Source: Nakamurella endophytica (GTDB lineage: Bacteria > Actinomycetota > Actinomycetes > Mycobacteriales > Nakamurellaceae). Taken from it: DNA of 64,000 bases. Of this stretch, positions 1 to 9,000 are shown piece by piece; the stretch's first letter is position 1; each line of letters opens with the position of its first letter. A program made the translations under genes and the position numbers. The notes below the pieces were generated by a model. The model was not told the origin of the DNA. It made no database searches and saw only the letters and a program-made list of their open reading frames with translations. The stretch spans positions 524,125-588,124 of the forward strand of contig NZ_BMNA01000004.1 of NCBI RefSeq assembly GCF_014646215.1. The letters run 5' to 3'.

Positions 1-1002
1 GGCTCGGGCAAGACCATCGCGTTCGCCGTCCCGCTCGCCGCCCGGCTGGCCGGCCGCCGCAGCGCGCCGCGGCGCCCGCGTGGCCTGGTCCTGCTGCCCA
101 CCCGGGAACTGGCCCTGCAGGTGCACCGCACGCTGCAGCCGCTGGCCGCCGCCGTCGGCCTGCGCACCACCACCGTCTTCGGCGGCGTGGGCTTCGGTCC
201 GCAGGTCTCGGCCTTGCAGGCCGGCGTGGACATCGTCGTGGCGTGCCCCGGGCGGCTGGAGGACCTGATCGCCCGCGGCGACTGCGATCTCGGCGCCGTG
301 GAGATCACCGTGCTCGACGAGGCCGACCACATGGCCGATCTCGGGTTCCTGCCCGGCGTCCGCCGGCTGCTGCGGGCCACCCCGCGGAACGGCCAGCGGC
401 TGCTGTTCTCCGCCACGCTGGACAACGGGATCTCCGTCCTGGTCGACGATTTCCTCACCGACGCGGTGACGCACGCGGTCGACGAGGACACCTCGCCGGT
501 CGAGACCATGACCCACCACGTCTTCGCCATCGACAAGGACGACCGCACCCAGGTCATCCGCGAGCTGGCGGCCGGCGGCGGCCGGCGGATGCTGTTCACC
601 CGCACCAAGTACGGCGCCAAGAAGTGGGCCGCGGCACTGAGCAAGTACGGCATCCCGGCCGTGGACCTGCACGGCAACCTCGCCCAGAACGCCCGCGAGC
701 GCAACCTCGCCGCGTTCGCCTCGGGCGCCGCCAAGGTGCTGGTCGCCACCGACATCGCCGCCCGCGGCATCCACGTCGACGACGTGGAGCTGGTGGTCCA
801 CCTGGACCCGCCGGCCGAGCACAAGGCGTACCTGCACCGCTCGGGACGCACCGCGCGGGCCGGTGCCGGCGGCACGGTCGTCACCCTGATGCTGCCCGAG
901 CAGGCCGACGACGTCCGGACGCTGATGAAGCGGGCCGGGATCACCGCGCGCCCGGTGCCCGTCCGCCCGGGCGACGCCGCACTGTCGCGACTGGCCGGCT
1001 GA
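1..1002 (+). CDS. DEAD-box ATP-dependent RNA helicase (5' end missing)
   Basis: The reading frame is open from the first base, so the N-terminus (Q motif) lies outside the window; about 333 residues are present. The visible part starts inside Walker A (GSGKT). It continues with motif Ia PTRELALQ (about residue 34), motif II DEAD (106-109), motif III SAT (about 137) and motif VI HRSGRTARAG near residue 280, so both RecA-like domains of an SF2 RNA helicase are covered. Such proteins unwind RNA duplexes in ribosome assembly or mRNA turnover, often in cold adaptation. The tail after motif VI is short, about 45 residues, with no basic or RNA-binding extension, which suggests a minimal RhlE-type helicase. 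Family is sure; the specific role is not. Confidence 0.93.
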   Translation, partial: GSGKTIAFAVPLAARLAGRRSAPRRPRGLVLLPTRELALQVHRTLQPLAAAVGLRTTTVFGGVGFGPQVSALQAGVDIVVACPGRLEDLIARGDCDLGAVEITVLDEADHMADLGFLPGVRRLLRATPRNGQRLLFSATLDNGISVLVDDFLTDAVTHAVDEDTSPVETMTHHVFAIDKDDRTQVIRELAAGGGRRMLFTRTKYGAKKWAAALSKYGIPAVDLHGNLAQNARERNLAAFASGAAKVLVATDIAARGIHVDDVELVVHLDPPAEHKAYLHRSGRTARAGAGGTVVTLMLPEQADDVRTLMKRAGITARPVPVRPGDAALSRLAG

Positions 1003-1038
1003 CCGGCCCCGACGCACCGCTGCCCGACGGCCCCGGTC

Positions 1039-2094
1039 TCAGCCCCTCGGGGCCGGGCCCGGGGCCGCTGCGTCGACCGGATCGAAGAACGACAGCACCC
1101 GGTCCCGGTCCACCGCGTCGAGCGTGGCCGGCCGCCAGTGCGGGTCGCGGTCCTTGTCGACGATCACCGCGCGGACCCCTTCGGCGAAGTCCGGCTCGTG
1201 GAAGAGCCGGCTGCACACCGCGAGGTCCTGGGCCAGCACCTCGTCCAGCGTCAGCGTCGCCGCCCGCCGGAGCGCCTCCAGCGTGGCGACGCAGGCGGTC
1301 GGCGACATGGCCGCCAGCGTGCGGGCGGCCTCCGCCGCAGCCGGGTCCGGGTGCGCGCGCAGCCGGTCGAGCACCCCGGCGACCGTGTCCGCGGCATAGC
1401 ACTCGTCGATCCACGACGGGTGCGGCGACGGCGGCGGCACGGGCAGCTCCGGCACCACGCCGTCCCGCAACCGGGCCGTCACCGAGGCCAGATCCCCGCT
1501 GGTCACCAGGTGGTCGGCCAGCCCCGCGTGCACGGCGCCCGGCCCGTCGAGCCGCGCGCCGGTCAACGCCAGGTGGGCGCCCAGCCGGCCGGGCGCCCGG
1601 GCGAGCAGGTGGAGCGAGCCGACGTCGGGACAGATGCCGATGGCGGTCTCCGGCATGCCGACCACGGAGCGCTCGGTCACCACGCGTACCCCGCAGTGCG
1701 CCGAGATGCCGACGCCGCCGCCCAGCACGATGCCGTCCATGAACGCCACCACCGGCGTGCGGTAGTGCGCCAACCGCGCGTTCATCCGGTACTCGACGGC
1801 CAGGAAGTCCTCCGCCCGCGGCCCGTCGCCGGACAGCCCGGACGCCATCGCGCGCAGGTCCCCGCCGGCGCACAGCCCGCGGTCGCCGGCGCCGTCGACC
1901 AGCACCACGGCCACCGTCGGGTCGTCCTCCCAGGCGTCCAGCGCCTGCAGCACCGCCCGGACCGTCGGGATGTCCAGCGCGTTGATGCGGCTCGGCCGGT
2001 TCAACGTCAGGTGCCCGAGCCGGCCCTCGACGCGGGCCAGCACCGGAGGTGCCGCCGGAGTCGCAGTGCCGCCCGCCCCGTCCCGATCGCTCAC
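1039..2094 (-). CDS. Enoyl-CoA hydratase/isomerase family, 3-hydroxyisobutyryl-CoA hydrolase type
   Basis: Predicted to hydrolyse 3-hydroxyisobutyryl-CoA in valine catabolism. The 351-residue length fits this subgroup better than ordinary crotonases (about 260). The crotonase oxyanion-hole segments are visible: CAGGDLRAM and DGIVLGGGVG. The subgroup signature MPETAIGICPDVG follows and holds the Glu and Asp that the HIBCH family uses in catalysis. The GTG start overlaps the stop of the upstream DUF421 gene as GTGA, so the two are translationally coupled. The 3' end faces the helicase gene 36 bases away. A plain enoyl-CoA hydratase is the alternative, but the PDVG segment argues against it. Confidence 0.82.
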   Translation of the reverse strand: MSDRDGAGGTATPAAPPVLARVEGRLGHLTLNRPSRINALDIPTVRAVLQALDAWEDDPTVAVVLVDGAGDRGLCAGGDLRAMASGLSGDGPRAEDFLAVEYRMNARLAHYRTPVVAFMDGIVLGGGVGISAHCGVRVVTERSVVGMPETAIGICPDVGSLHLLARAPGRLGAHLALTGARLDGPGAVHAGLADHLVTSGDLASVTARLRDGVVPELPVPPPSPHPSWIDECYAADTVAGVLDRLRAHPDPAAAEAARTLAAMSPTACVATLEALRRAATLTLDEVLAQDLAVCSRLFHEPDFAEGVRAVIVDKDRDPHWRPATLDAVDRDRVLSFFDPVDAAAPGPAPRG

Positions 2095-2657
2095 CCCCGG
2101 ACTGTGTCACGGAGCAGCCGCTCGATGCGATCGAGCCGCTCGGCCAGCGCGGCGACGTCGCCGTGGTCGGCGCCCTGCTTCTCCTGCCGAAGGGTCAGCA
2201 CGAACTGCCCGGTCGGTTCCAGCACCCCGGCCCAGACGTCGGAGATGTCGTTGCCGTTCTGGATCCGCACCGCGTGGTCCACCTCGGCCTGCCGGATGCC
2301 GACGCGGCGCAGCGTGCGGCGCTGCACGTGCCCGTGGTCGACGATCGTCGTCGGGGTGCCCTCGATCCAGCGCCGCCACCACGGCGAGACGTACGCCAGC
2401 CGGTCGACGGCGACGTTGGCCAGCACCAGGGTGACGGCGCCGATCACCCCGCCGGTGACCGAGTTGTCGTTGCCAATGATCGCGTTCTGGACCACGTTGG
2501 ACAGCAGGAACATCACGACGAAGTCCAGGGTGTTCAACGACGCGATCATGCGCTTGCCGGTGAGCCGGAACAGCACGACGATCACCAGGTAGACCAGCAC
2601 CGTCCGGAGGATCTTCTCGGCGACGGGCACGTCCAGGTGCAGCAGGTCATTCCACAT
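2091..2657 (-). CDS. DUF421 (YetF-like) membrane protein
   Basis: A 188-residue protein with three hydrophobic segments near the N-terminus (about residues 15-35, 45-65 and 68-85). A soluble domain follows with the DUF421 hallmarks: the FRLTGKR motif after the first helix, then a beta-rich region containing the TTIVDHG strand. YetF/DUF421 proteins are membrane proteins of poorly defined function, linked in spores to germinant-receptor-like membrane complexes. I chose the ATG at 2657 because GGAG lies 6 bases upstream; an upstream GTG would add 17 unrelated residues. Its stop overlaps the start of the acyl-CoA hydrolase by 4 bases. Confidence 0.78.
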   Translation of the reverse strand: MWNDLLHLDVPVAEKILRTVLVYLVIVVLFRLTGKRMIASLNTLDFVVMFLLSNVVQNAIIGNDNSVTGGVIGAVTLVLANVAVDRLAYVSPWWRRWIEGTPTTIVDHGHVQRRTLRRVGIRQAEVDHAVRIQNGNDISDVWAGVLEPTGQFVLTLRQEKQGADHGDVAALAERLDRIERLLRDTVRG

Positions 2658-2753
2658 GCGGCGCTCCACGGGTCGGCCGGCTGCGGGCGGCCGGGCTCGG
2701 CAGAGCATGCGCCCGGCACCGGCGCCGGCGGGACCGCCCCTCGACCGGACCGC

Positions 2754-3092
2754 TCAGGCGGGGACGAGATCCGGATCGTCGTCGGGATCGGTGCGCTCGG
2801 CGGGCGGGTCCGTGGGGACGCCGTGGCCGGTGTGCGTCAGCGGGTCCGGGTCCCGGGGTTCGCGGTCGCCCCCGGGCGGCCGGCCGACCCGCAGCTGCAG
2901 CGTGTCGCCGGCGCGGAGCGCCTCGCCCGGCAGCGGGTCCTGCTCGACGACCAGGCCGGCCGAGTCGTCGGGGACCGGCGTGCCGTCGGGGGCGACCCCG
3001 ACGACCAGCAGACCGGCGGCCACGGCCACCCGGCGGGCGTCCGCGTACCCGGCGCCGACGACGTCGGGCACCGTCACGACGGTGCGACTCAT
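2754..3092 (-). CDS. Small single-PASTA-domain protein
   Basis: A 112-residue protein. After a short lead (MSRTVVTVPDVVG) it forms one PASTA domain of about 65 residues: VPDVVG, an Ala-rich helix, then DPLPGEALRAGDTLQLRV. The last 40 residues are an acidic, Pro/Asp-rich disordered tail. PASTA domains usually sit outside serine/threonine kinases or penicillin-binding proteins and sense muropeptides. Here there is no signal peptide, membrane helix or catalytic domain, so this is a free, presumably cytoplasmic PASTA protein of unknown role. The ATG at 3092 is preceded by GGTGG. It ends 96 bases before the DUF421 start on the same strand. Confidence 0.65.
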   Translation of the reverse strand: MSRTVVTVPDVVGAGYADARRVAVAAGLLVVGVAPDGTPVPDDSAGLVVEQDPLPGEALRAGDTLQLRVGRPPGGDREPRDPDPLTHTGHGVPTDPPAERTDPDDDPDLVPA

Positions 3093-3274
3093 CCACCGAT
3101 CGTAGGGCCGCGGCGCCCGGCCGGCAGGTCCGTGCGCTCGCACCGTCGACTCCGCGCGGCGCGCGGCCCCCGAAGAGCGCAGACCCGGTGACGGGCATAC
3201 CGTGGTCACCGACGGTGGCGGCCCGCCACCGACACGTCGATCGCCGGCGTCGCGCCGGAGGATGAGGCCGGCAG

Positions 3275-4762
3275 ATGAGCGAGCAGCGGTTGGACCGGGA
3301 GGGCCGGTTCGTCGATCCGGCGGACACCCACCCGGCCAGGGCGACCGGCATCTCGATCGCGGCGGCGGTCGGCGGCTTCCTCTTCGGCTTCGACACCTCG
3401 GTGATCAACGGCGCGGTCGACTCCATCGAGTCGCGGTTCGCGCTCGGCTCCGGGATCACCGGCCTGGTCGTGGCCATCGCCCTGATCGGGTCCGCGGTGG
3501 GCGCCTGGTTCGCCGGCGCGCTCGCCGACCGCTGGGGGCGGCCGAAAGTCATGCTGCTGGGCGCCGTCCTGTTCGTCATCTCGTCCATCGGCTCCGGCGT
3601 CGCCTTCTCCGCCTGGGACCTCGGGATCTGGCGGTTCGTCGGCGGCCTGGGCATCGGCATCGCCTCGGTGATCGGGCCGACCTACATCTCCGAGGTGGCA
3701 CCGGCCTCGCTGCGCGGCCGGCTGGCGTCGCTGCAGCAGATGGCCATCGTGCTGGGCATCTTCGTCGCGCTGCTGTCCGACGCGTGGCTGGCCGGCGGGT
3801 CGGGCGGGGCCGGCGGCGACCGGTGGTTCGGCCTGGAGGCGTGGCGCTGGATGTTCCTGGTCGGCGTCATCCCGTCGGTCATCTACGGCCTGCTGTCGAT
3901 CACCATCCCGGAGTCGCCGCGCTACCTGGTCGCCCGCGGCAAGGACCAGTCCGCTGCAGCGGTGCTGAGGCGGGTCCTCGGCGAGACGGAGGAACAGGTC
4001 CGCCAGCGCGTGGTGGACATCCGCGACTCGCTGCACCGCGAACGCCGTTCGAGCTTCGCGGACCTGCGCGGCAAGGCCCTCGGGCTGCACCCGATCGTCT
4101 GGGTCGGCATCCTGCTCGCCGTCTTCCAGCAGTTCGTCGGCATCAACGTGATCTTCTACTACTCGACGTCGCTGTGGCAGTCGGTCGGCTTCGACAAGTC
4201 CTTCTCCTACACAGCTTCCGTCATCAGCTCGATCACCAACGTGGTGGTGACCGTCATCGCGATCCTGCTGATCGACAACCTCGGCCGTCGCAAGCTGCTG
4301 CTGATCGGCTCGCTCGGCATGTTCGTCACCCTGGCGATCATGGCCGCCGGATTCGCGCAGGCGACGCTGGTGCCCGGCGACGACGGAGTGCTCCAGCCGC
4401 AGCTCAGCGGGTTCTGGGGCGTCGCCACGCTGGTCGCCGCCAACGGCTTCGTGGTGTTCTTCGGAGTCTCCTGGGGCCCGGTGATGTGGGTGCTGCTCGG
4501 CGAGATGTTCCCGAACCGCATCCGGGCCAAGGCCATGGCGCTGGCCACCGCCGCCAACTGGCTGGCGAACTTCGCGGTCACCGTGACGTTCCCGCCGCTG
4601 CGCGACGTCTCGCTCGGCCTGACCTACGGGATCTACGCGTTCTTCGCGCTGGTGTCGTTCTTCTTCGTGCTCTCCCGGATCCCGGAGACCAAGGGCATGG
4701 AGCTCGAGGATATGCAGATGGACTCCGTGGCCCGGCGACCGCGGCGGGCGGTCGCCGGCTGA
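3275..4762 (+). CDS. MFS sugar porter (sugar:H+ symporter family)
   Basis: A 495-residue inner-membrane transporter of the sugar-porter branch of the MFS, expected to import a monosaccharide with protons. Diagnostic motifs are GFLFGFDTSVINGA in helix 1, DRWGRPK in loop 2-3, the PESPRYL signature after helix 6 (about residue 210), the QQFVGIN motif in helix 7 and a PETKG end (about residue 470). Twelve hydrophobic helices can be followed. A GGAGGATGAGG stretch precedes the ATG. The gene stands alone and is followed by a strong hairpin. Substrate is unknown; glucose, xylose, galactose or inositol are all possible for this family. Confidence 0.9.
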   Translation: MSEQRLDREGRFVDPADTHPARATGISIAAAVGGFLFGFDTSVINGAVDSIESRFALGSGITGLVVAIALIGSAVGAWFAGALADRWGRPKVMLLGAVLFVISSIGSGVAFSAWDLGIWRFVGGLGIGIASVIGPTYISEVAPASLRGRLASLQQMAIVLGIFVALLSDAWLAGGSGGAGGDRWFGLEAWRWMFLVGVIPSVIYGLLSITIPESPRYLVARGKDQSAAAVLRRVLGETEEQVRQRVVDIRDSLHRERRSSFADLRGKALGLHPIVWVGILLAVFQQFVGINVIFYYSTSLWQSVGFDKSFSYTASVISSITNVVVTVIAILLIDNLGRRKLLLIGSLGMFVTLAIMAAGFAQATLVPGDDGVLQPQLSGFWGVATLVAANGFVVFFGVSWGPVMWVLLGEMFPNRIRAKAMALATAANWLANFAVTVTFPPLRDVSLGLTYGIYAFFALVSFFFVLSRIPETKGMELEDMQMDSVARRPRRAVAG

Positions 4763-4786
4763 CCGCCCCGGCCACGACGCGCTGAC

Positions 4787-4824
4787 CGGCCGGCCGTCCA
4801 CCTGCCCGGGTGGGCGGCCGGCCG
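4787..4824 (+). terminator. Rho-independent-type hairpin after the sugar porter
   Basis: A 16-bp stem (arms 4787-4802 and 4809-4824, one G-U pair, 6-base loop) lies 25 bases after the sugar-porter stop and 16 bases before trmL. There is no clean T tract, which is usual in high-GC actinobacteria. It separates the two genes into different transcripts. Confidence 0.65.
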
Positions 4825-4840
4825 TCGACCGCCTGGCAGA

Positions 4841-5347
4841 GTGTCCGGCGTGCTGCGCCTGGCGTTCCTGGAACCGCGGATCCCGCCGAACACCGGCAAC
4901 GCGATCCGGACCGCCGCGGCGACGGGGTGCCAGCTGCACCTGATCGGACCGCTCGGGTTCGACCTGTCGGACGCCAAGCTGCGCCGGGCCGGCCTGGACT
5001 ACCACGATTTGGCCTCGGTCACCGTGCACCGGGATCTCGAGACGGCGTGGGCGGCACTGCTGCCGGCGCGGGTGTGGGCCTTCACCGCGCACGCCGAGCT
5101 CGTGCACAGCGACGTCCGGTACGCCGACGGCGACGTGCTGCTGTTCGGGACCGAACCGACGGGCCTGCCGGCGGCGGTGCTGGCCGACCCGCGGGTGACC
5201 GGTCGCGTGCGGATCCCGATGCTGCCCGGCCGCCGCTCGCTGAACCTGTCGAACGCGGCCGCCGTCGCGGTCTACGAGGCGTGGCGTCAACGGGGGTACC
5301 CGGGAGCCGGCCCGGCCGCCGCGGTCCCGGCGGCCACGGAGGGCTGA
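4841..5347 (+). CDS. trmL: tRNA (cytidine(34)-2'-O)-methyltransferase, SpoU/TrmH family
   Basis: A 168-residue SPOUT-fold methyltransferase, the minimal length typical of TrmL, which methylates the ribose of the wobble nucleotide 34 of tRNA-Leu isoacceptors. Family motif 1 is seen at the start (EPRIPPNTGNAIRT, with the conserved Asn and Arg). Motif 2 is FGTEPTGLP around residue 105, and motif 3 is RSLNLSNAAAVAVYEAWR near residue 140; these form the SAM-binding knot. The GTG at 4841 fits the homologous N-terminus; a second GTG at 4850 is possible. It follows a terminator hairpin and converges on the DUF427 gene 28 bases later. Confidence 0.88.
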   Translation: MSGVLRLAFLEPRIPPNTGNAIRTAAATGCQLHLIGPLGFDLSDAKLRRAGLDYHDLASVTVHRDLETAWAALLPARVWAFTAHAELVHSDVRYADGDVLLFGTEPTGLPAAVLADPRVTGRVRIPMLPGRRSLNLSNAAAVAVYEAWRQRGYPGAGPAAAVPAATEG

Positions 5348-5375
5348 CCGACCCGCACGCCGGGCGTCGCCGGCG

Positions 5376-5885
5376 TCACCAGCCCCAGGACCCGGGGCCG
5401 CCCTTGAACGGCCCGACGACGTCGCCGGTGATCCAGCCGCCGTAGAAGCCGCCGTCCTGCGGCCGCACCGGCTCCCCGTCGACGGTGCACTCGAGCAGCG
5501 CGGGCAGGAACGACATGTACCCGGTGATCGAGGCGAACCCCGGCGTCGGCTCCTGGTAGCTCCAGGCCGCCGCAGCCAGCGGCGGGACGTCGGGTCGCAG
5601 GACGTCCCAGTACGTGGCCAGGCCCTTCCACTCGCAGACCGTCCCGGCGGCGGCCGACCGCCGCAGGACACCGGGAACGACGTCCTCGACCGGCAGGTAC
5701 CAGGTCGGCGGGTGGCTGGTCTCGAGCACCCGCACCGCCCGCCGGGAGTCGGCCACCAGCAGGCCGCCGGCGGCGACCCGGACGTGCCTGCTGCTGGGCG
5801 ACAACCGGGGCGGGCGCGGGTAGTCCCACACGGACTCCTGTCCTGGACCGGGCTGTTCGGGGACGACGGGCGGACGGCGGGCCAT
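5376..5885 (-). CDS. DUF427 domain protein
   Basis: A 169-residue soluble protein of the DUF427 family. The core contains RHVRVAAGGLLVADSRRAVRVLET, then HPPTWYLP, then a CEWKG segment followed by an Ala-rich AAAAWSYQEP stretch, as is usual for these small beta-barrel proteins. Function is unknown. The C-terminus is unusual for a minimal DUF427: it ends in a Gly/Trp-rich GGWITGDVVGPFKGGPGSWGW, where the tail after the FY-GGW strand is a common actinobacterial addition. The ATG at 5885 gives a start just before the conserved region. It is divergent from the giant DUF11 gene. Confidence 0.75.
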   Translation of the reverse strand: MARRPPVVPEQPGPGQESVWDYPRPPRLSPSSRHVRVAAGGLLVADSRRAVRVLETSHPPTWYLPVEDVVPGVLRRSAAAGTVCEWKGLATYWDVLRPDVPPLAAAAWSYQEPTPGFASITGYMSFLPALLECTVDGEPVRPQDGGFYGGWITGDVVGPFKGGPGSWGW

Positions 5886-5967
5886 GCCCCATGGTGCCGC
5901 GCCCGCCGGCCGCCCCGCCGGGTCCTGCGCCGCGGGCGGGGAGCGCGGACGGGGGCGAAACCACCAC

Positions 5968-5996
5968 TTGGCGGCATCCGTCCTGTCGTCTACTCT
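5968..5996 (+). promoter_or_regulatory. Predicted sigma-70-type promoter of the giant DUF11 gene
   Basis: TTGGCG (5968-5973), a 17-base spacer and TACTCT (5991-5996) match the actinobacterial housekeeping promoter pattern. The start of transcription would fall near 6003, giving a leader of about 60 bases before the GTG at 6065. Confidence 0.5.
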
Positions 5997-6064
5997 GCGT
6001 AATTGGTCGATCACGACATGCGTTGACGGCCGTGCCCATCCCACACCGTGTCGGGGGACATGCC

Positions 6065-9000
6065 GTGACTGCTCGCGCCCGTCGTACGCACCGCACCGGC
6101 CTCCGGCCGGATGGCGGCCGACCCCGGCTCCACCGGATCGGAACCGTCTGCCTGGTCGGCGCGCTGCTGGCCGGGCTGGCGACCGTCGCGCCGGTGGCGC
6201 CGGAGACCGCGGCGGCCGCATCGCCGTCCACGATCGGGCTGAGCAAGACCGGTCCGGGATCGGTCCTGGCCGGGCTGGCCGCCGGCTTCACGCTGCGCGC
6301 GACCAACCCCGCGGGCGGCACGGCGGCGCCGGAGTACAACACCTCGTTCCGCGACGTGCTGGCGCCGGGCGTGACCTACCGCGCCGGCTCCACCGTGCCC
6401 GCGGACGCCGGTGATCCCACGGTGGTGACCCGGCAGGTCGAGTTCCCCGCGAACAGCGGCCGGACCGTGCCCCAGCAGACCCTGATCTGGTCCAACGTCG
6501 CCGACCTCCCGGTCAACGGCGAGCTGACGCTGCGGTACCAGGCGGTGCCGGACGCCGACCTGTACCCGGTCGGCGCGACGTTCGCCAACACCGCCCAGGA
6601 CTGGGCGTCCACCGATCCCCGCCTGGTGCCCAAGTTCACCAGCGCCGGCGCCCCGGTCGACGGGGCCACCATCGCCGCCGGCCCGGCCCGCACGGTCGAG
6701 ACGTCCGTCACCGCCATCACCATCGCCAAGTCCGACGACGCCAGCCCGGAGGGCAAGCTGCTGCGCGGCGTCCACGACGACGTCTCGGTCTACTCGCTGC
6801 TGGTCACCAACAACGGCGTCGACCCGACGACGGGCATCCAGGTCGTCGACCTGGTGCCCGCCGACGAGGAGTTCCTGGCCTGCGGCGACGTCGACAACTC
6901 CGCGGACGTCGAGTACCCGGGCGCACCGACGCTGGGTCAGGGTCGCCGGCCGGCGGACGGCTGCCTGCAGCCGGACCGCGTCGAGACGGTCACCGACCCG
7001 GCCCCGCTGACCGGCGTCTGGACCAGGGTCACCTGGACGATCCCGGACCTGCCGGCCAAGGCCACCTACACCCTGCGCTACGCCGCGGCCGTGCCGCTGC
7101 GGGCGCAGACCACCGACTTCGGCGGCCCGACGCCGGGCACCGGCGGCGCCCAGGCGGCCGACCTGGACAACAACGGCGGAGCCTCGACCCGGCAGGTCGG
7201 CGGCGGGCAGGCCGTGCCGAACACCGCGTCGGTCAGCGGCACCTACACCGGCGCGACGACCGGTGACCCGACCGGCGCCACCGGCACGCCGGTCTCGGAC
7301 AGCGACACCCTGACCGTCACCGCCAAGGACGTCCGCGTCCTCAAGACCGTGCGCACCGACGGCACCGGCTGGGCCAAGCAGGACCGGTTCGTCGAGGGCG
7401 ACCTGGCCACCTACCGGCTCGAGGTCGACACCTCCGAGTACACGTCCGCCTCCGACATCGTGCTGACCGACGTGCTGCCCAACGGTGTCTGCCCCGTCGT
7501 CACCGCCGACCAGTGGTCAGCCCTGGTGGCCGACCACCCGGTGCTGGCGGGCGTCCAGGGCTGTACCGCGGGCGAGGGCCAGGGCCCGCAGATCGACGAC
7601 GGCAGCACGATCGGCTACTCGTCCGTCGCCTACGACGAGGCCTCCGGCTCGTTCACCACGACGTTCACGCCGATCGCCGCGCTCGCCGCGCAGTCCACCG
7701 TGCTCGTCACCTACCCGGTGCGGATGCTGGTCACCTACCCCGGCGGCTCCGTCGCCGGTACCGACACCAGCTCCGGCGACACCTTCGCCAACACCGCCTC
7801 GCTGACCGCCACCACCACGCCCGTCGAGGGCAGCCCGGAGTCCGGCCCGGCCACCGTCACCGACAGCTCGTCGGCCTCGCTGGTCACCGGCGGCCCGCAG
7901 ATCGCCAAGCTGCTCGAACCGCTGCCGGTCACCCCGGCCACCGACTACTCCTGCGCCGCCGGCGGCTACGTCGACCCGACCGACCCGCAACTGCCCGCCG
8001 CCCGCACCACGTTCGCGCTCGGCGACCTGGCCTGCTTCGAGCTGCGCGTGCAGTTCGCCGCCGGCGCCCGGACCCGCAACGCCACGGTCACCGACTTCCT
8101 GCCGGCCGGCACCAGCTACGTCGCCGGATCCGCGACGCTGGGACCGGACAACACCGTCCCCGCCGGGGACGTCGCCCTGGACGAGTCCGCAGCCGGGTCC
8201 GGCACGCTCACCTGGACCCTGGGCCGCACCGCCGCCGGCGTCCGCCTCATCGACCCCGGTCGGACGTTCGTCGTCCGGATCGCGGTCCGGATCACCGACC
8301 CGGCCGACCCGGGCAAGGTCGACATCACCGGCAACCTGATGAAGCTGCGGCAGGAGAACTCCGCCGGCGCGGCCACCTCGCTGCGCGACCGCGTCGACTT
8401 CTCGATCGCCCCGGCCATCCCGCTGTCGGTGACCAAGGGTGTGGCCTCCGTCGACGGCAGTCCGGCCGGCGACAATCCCGCGGACACCGACCACCGGCAG
8501 GTCCGTCAGGGGTCCGTGGTCGACTTCCGGGTGGACGTCCGGCACGGCGGCACCGCCGCGACGGGCACCGACCGGCCGGTGTCGGACATCGCCGTGTGGG
8601 ACGTGCTGCCCGCGCCGTTCACCTGCGCCGACGTCCAGGCGCAGGCCGGCCTGGAGTGCCGGGACGCCGGCGCCCTGGGCGACTGGCACCCCGCGGTCAC
8701 CGGCCGGTCCGTGCTGCGCACCACGCTCGCCGGGCCGGTCGCCGCCGGCGGCACGCTGCGCTGGGACTACCGGGTGACCGTGCCCGAGATCGGGCCGTCG
8801 CTCGACCCGGTGAACACCACCTACCTGTCCAGCTGGGTCAGCGACGCCGACGACGGCGCCGCGGGCACCACCTACTACGCCGCCGGCAACATCGACACCG
8901 ACGTCCCGGCCGCGGACCAGCTCGCCCCGGCCGCGGCCGACAGCTCCGACGTGTTCACCGCCGCGGTGGCCGCCGGCAAGTCGGTCACCAGCGCGATCGC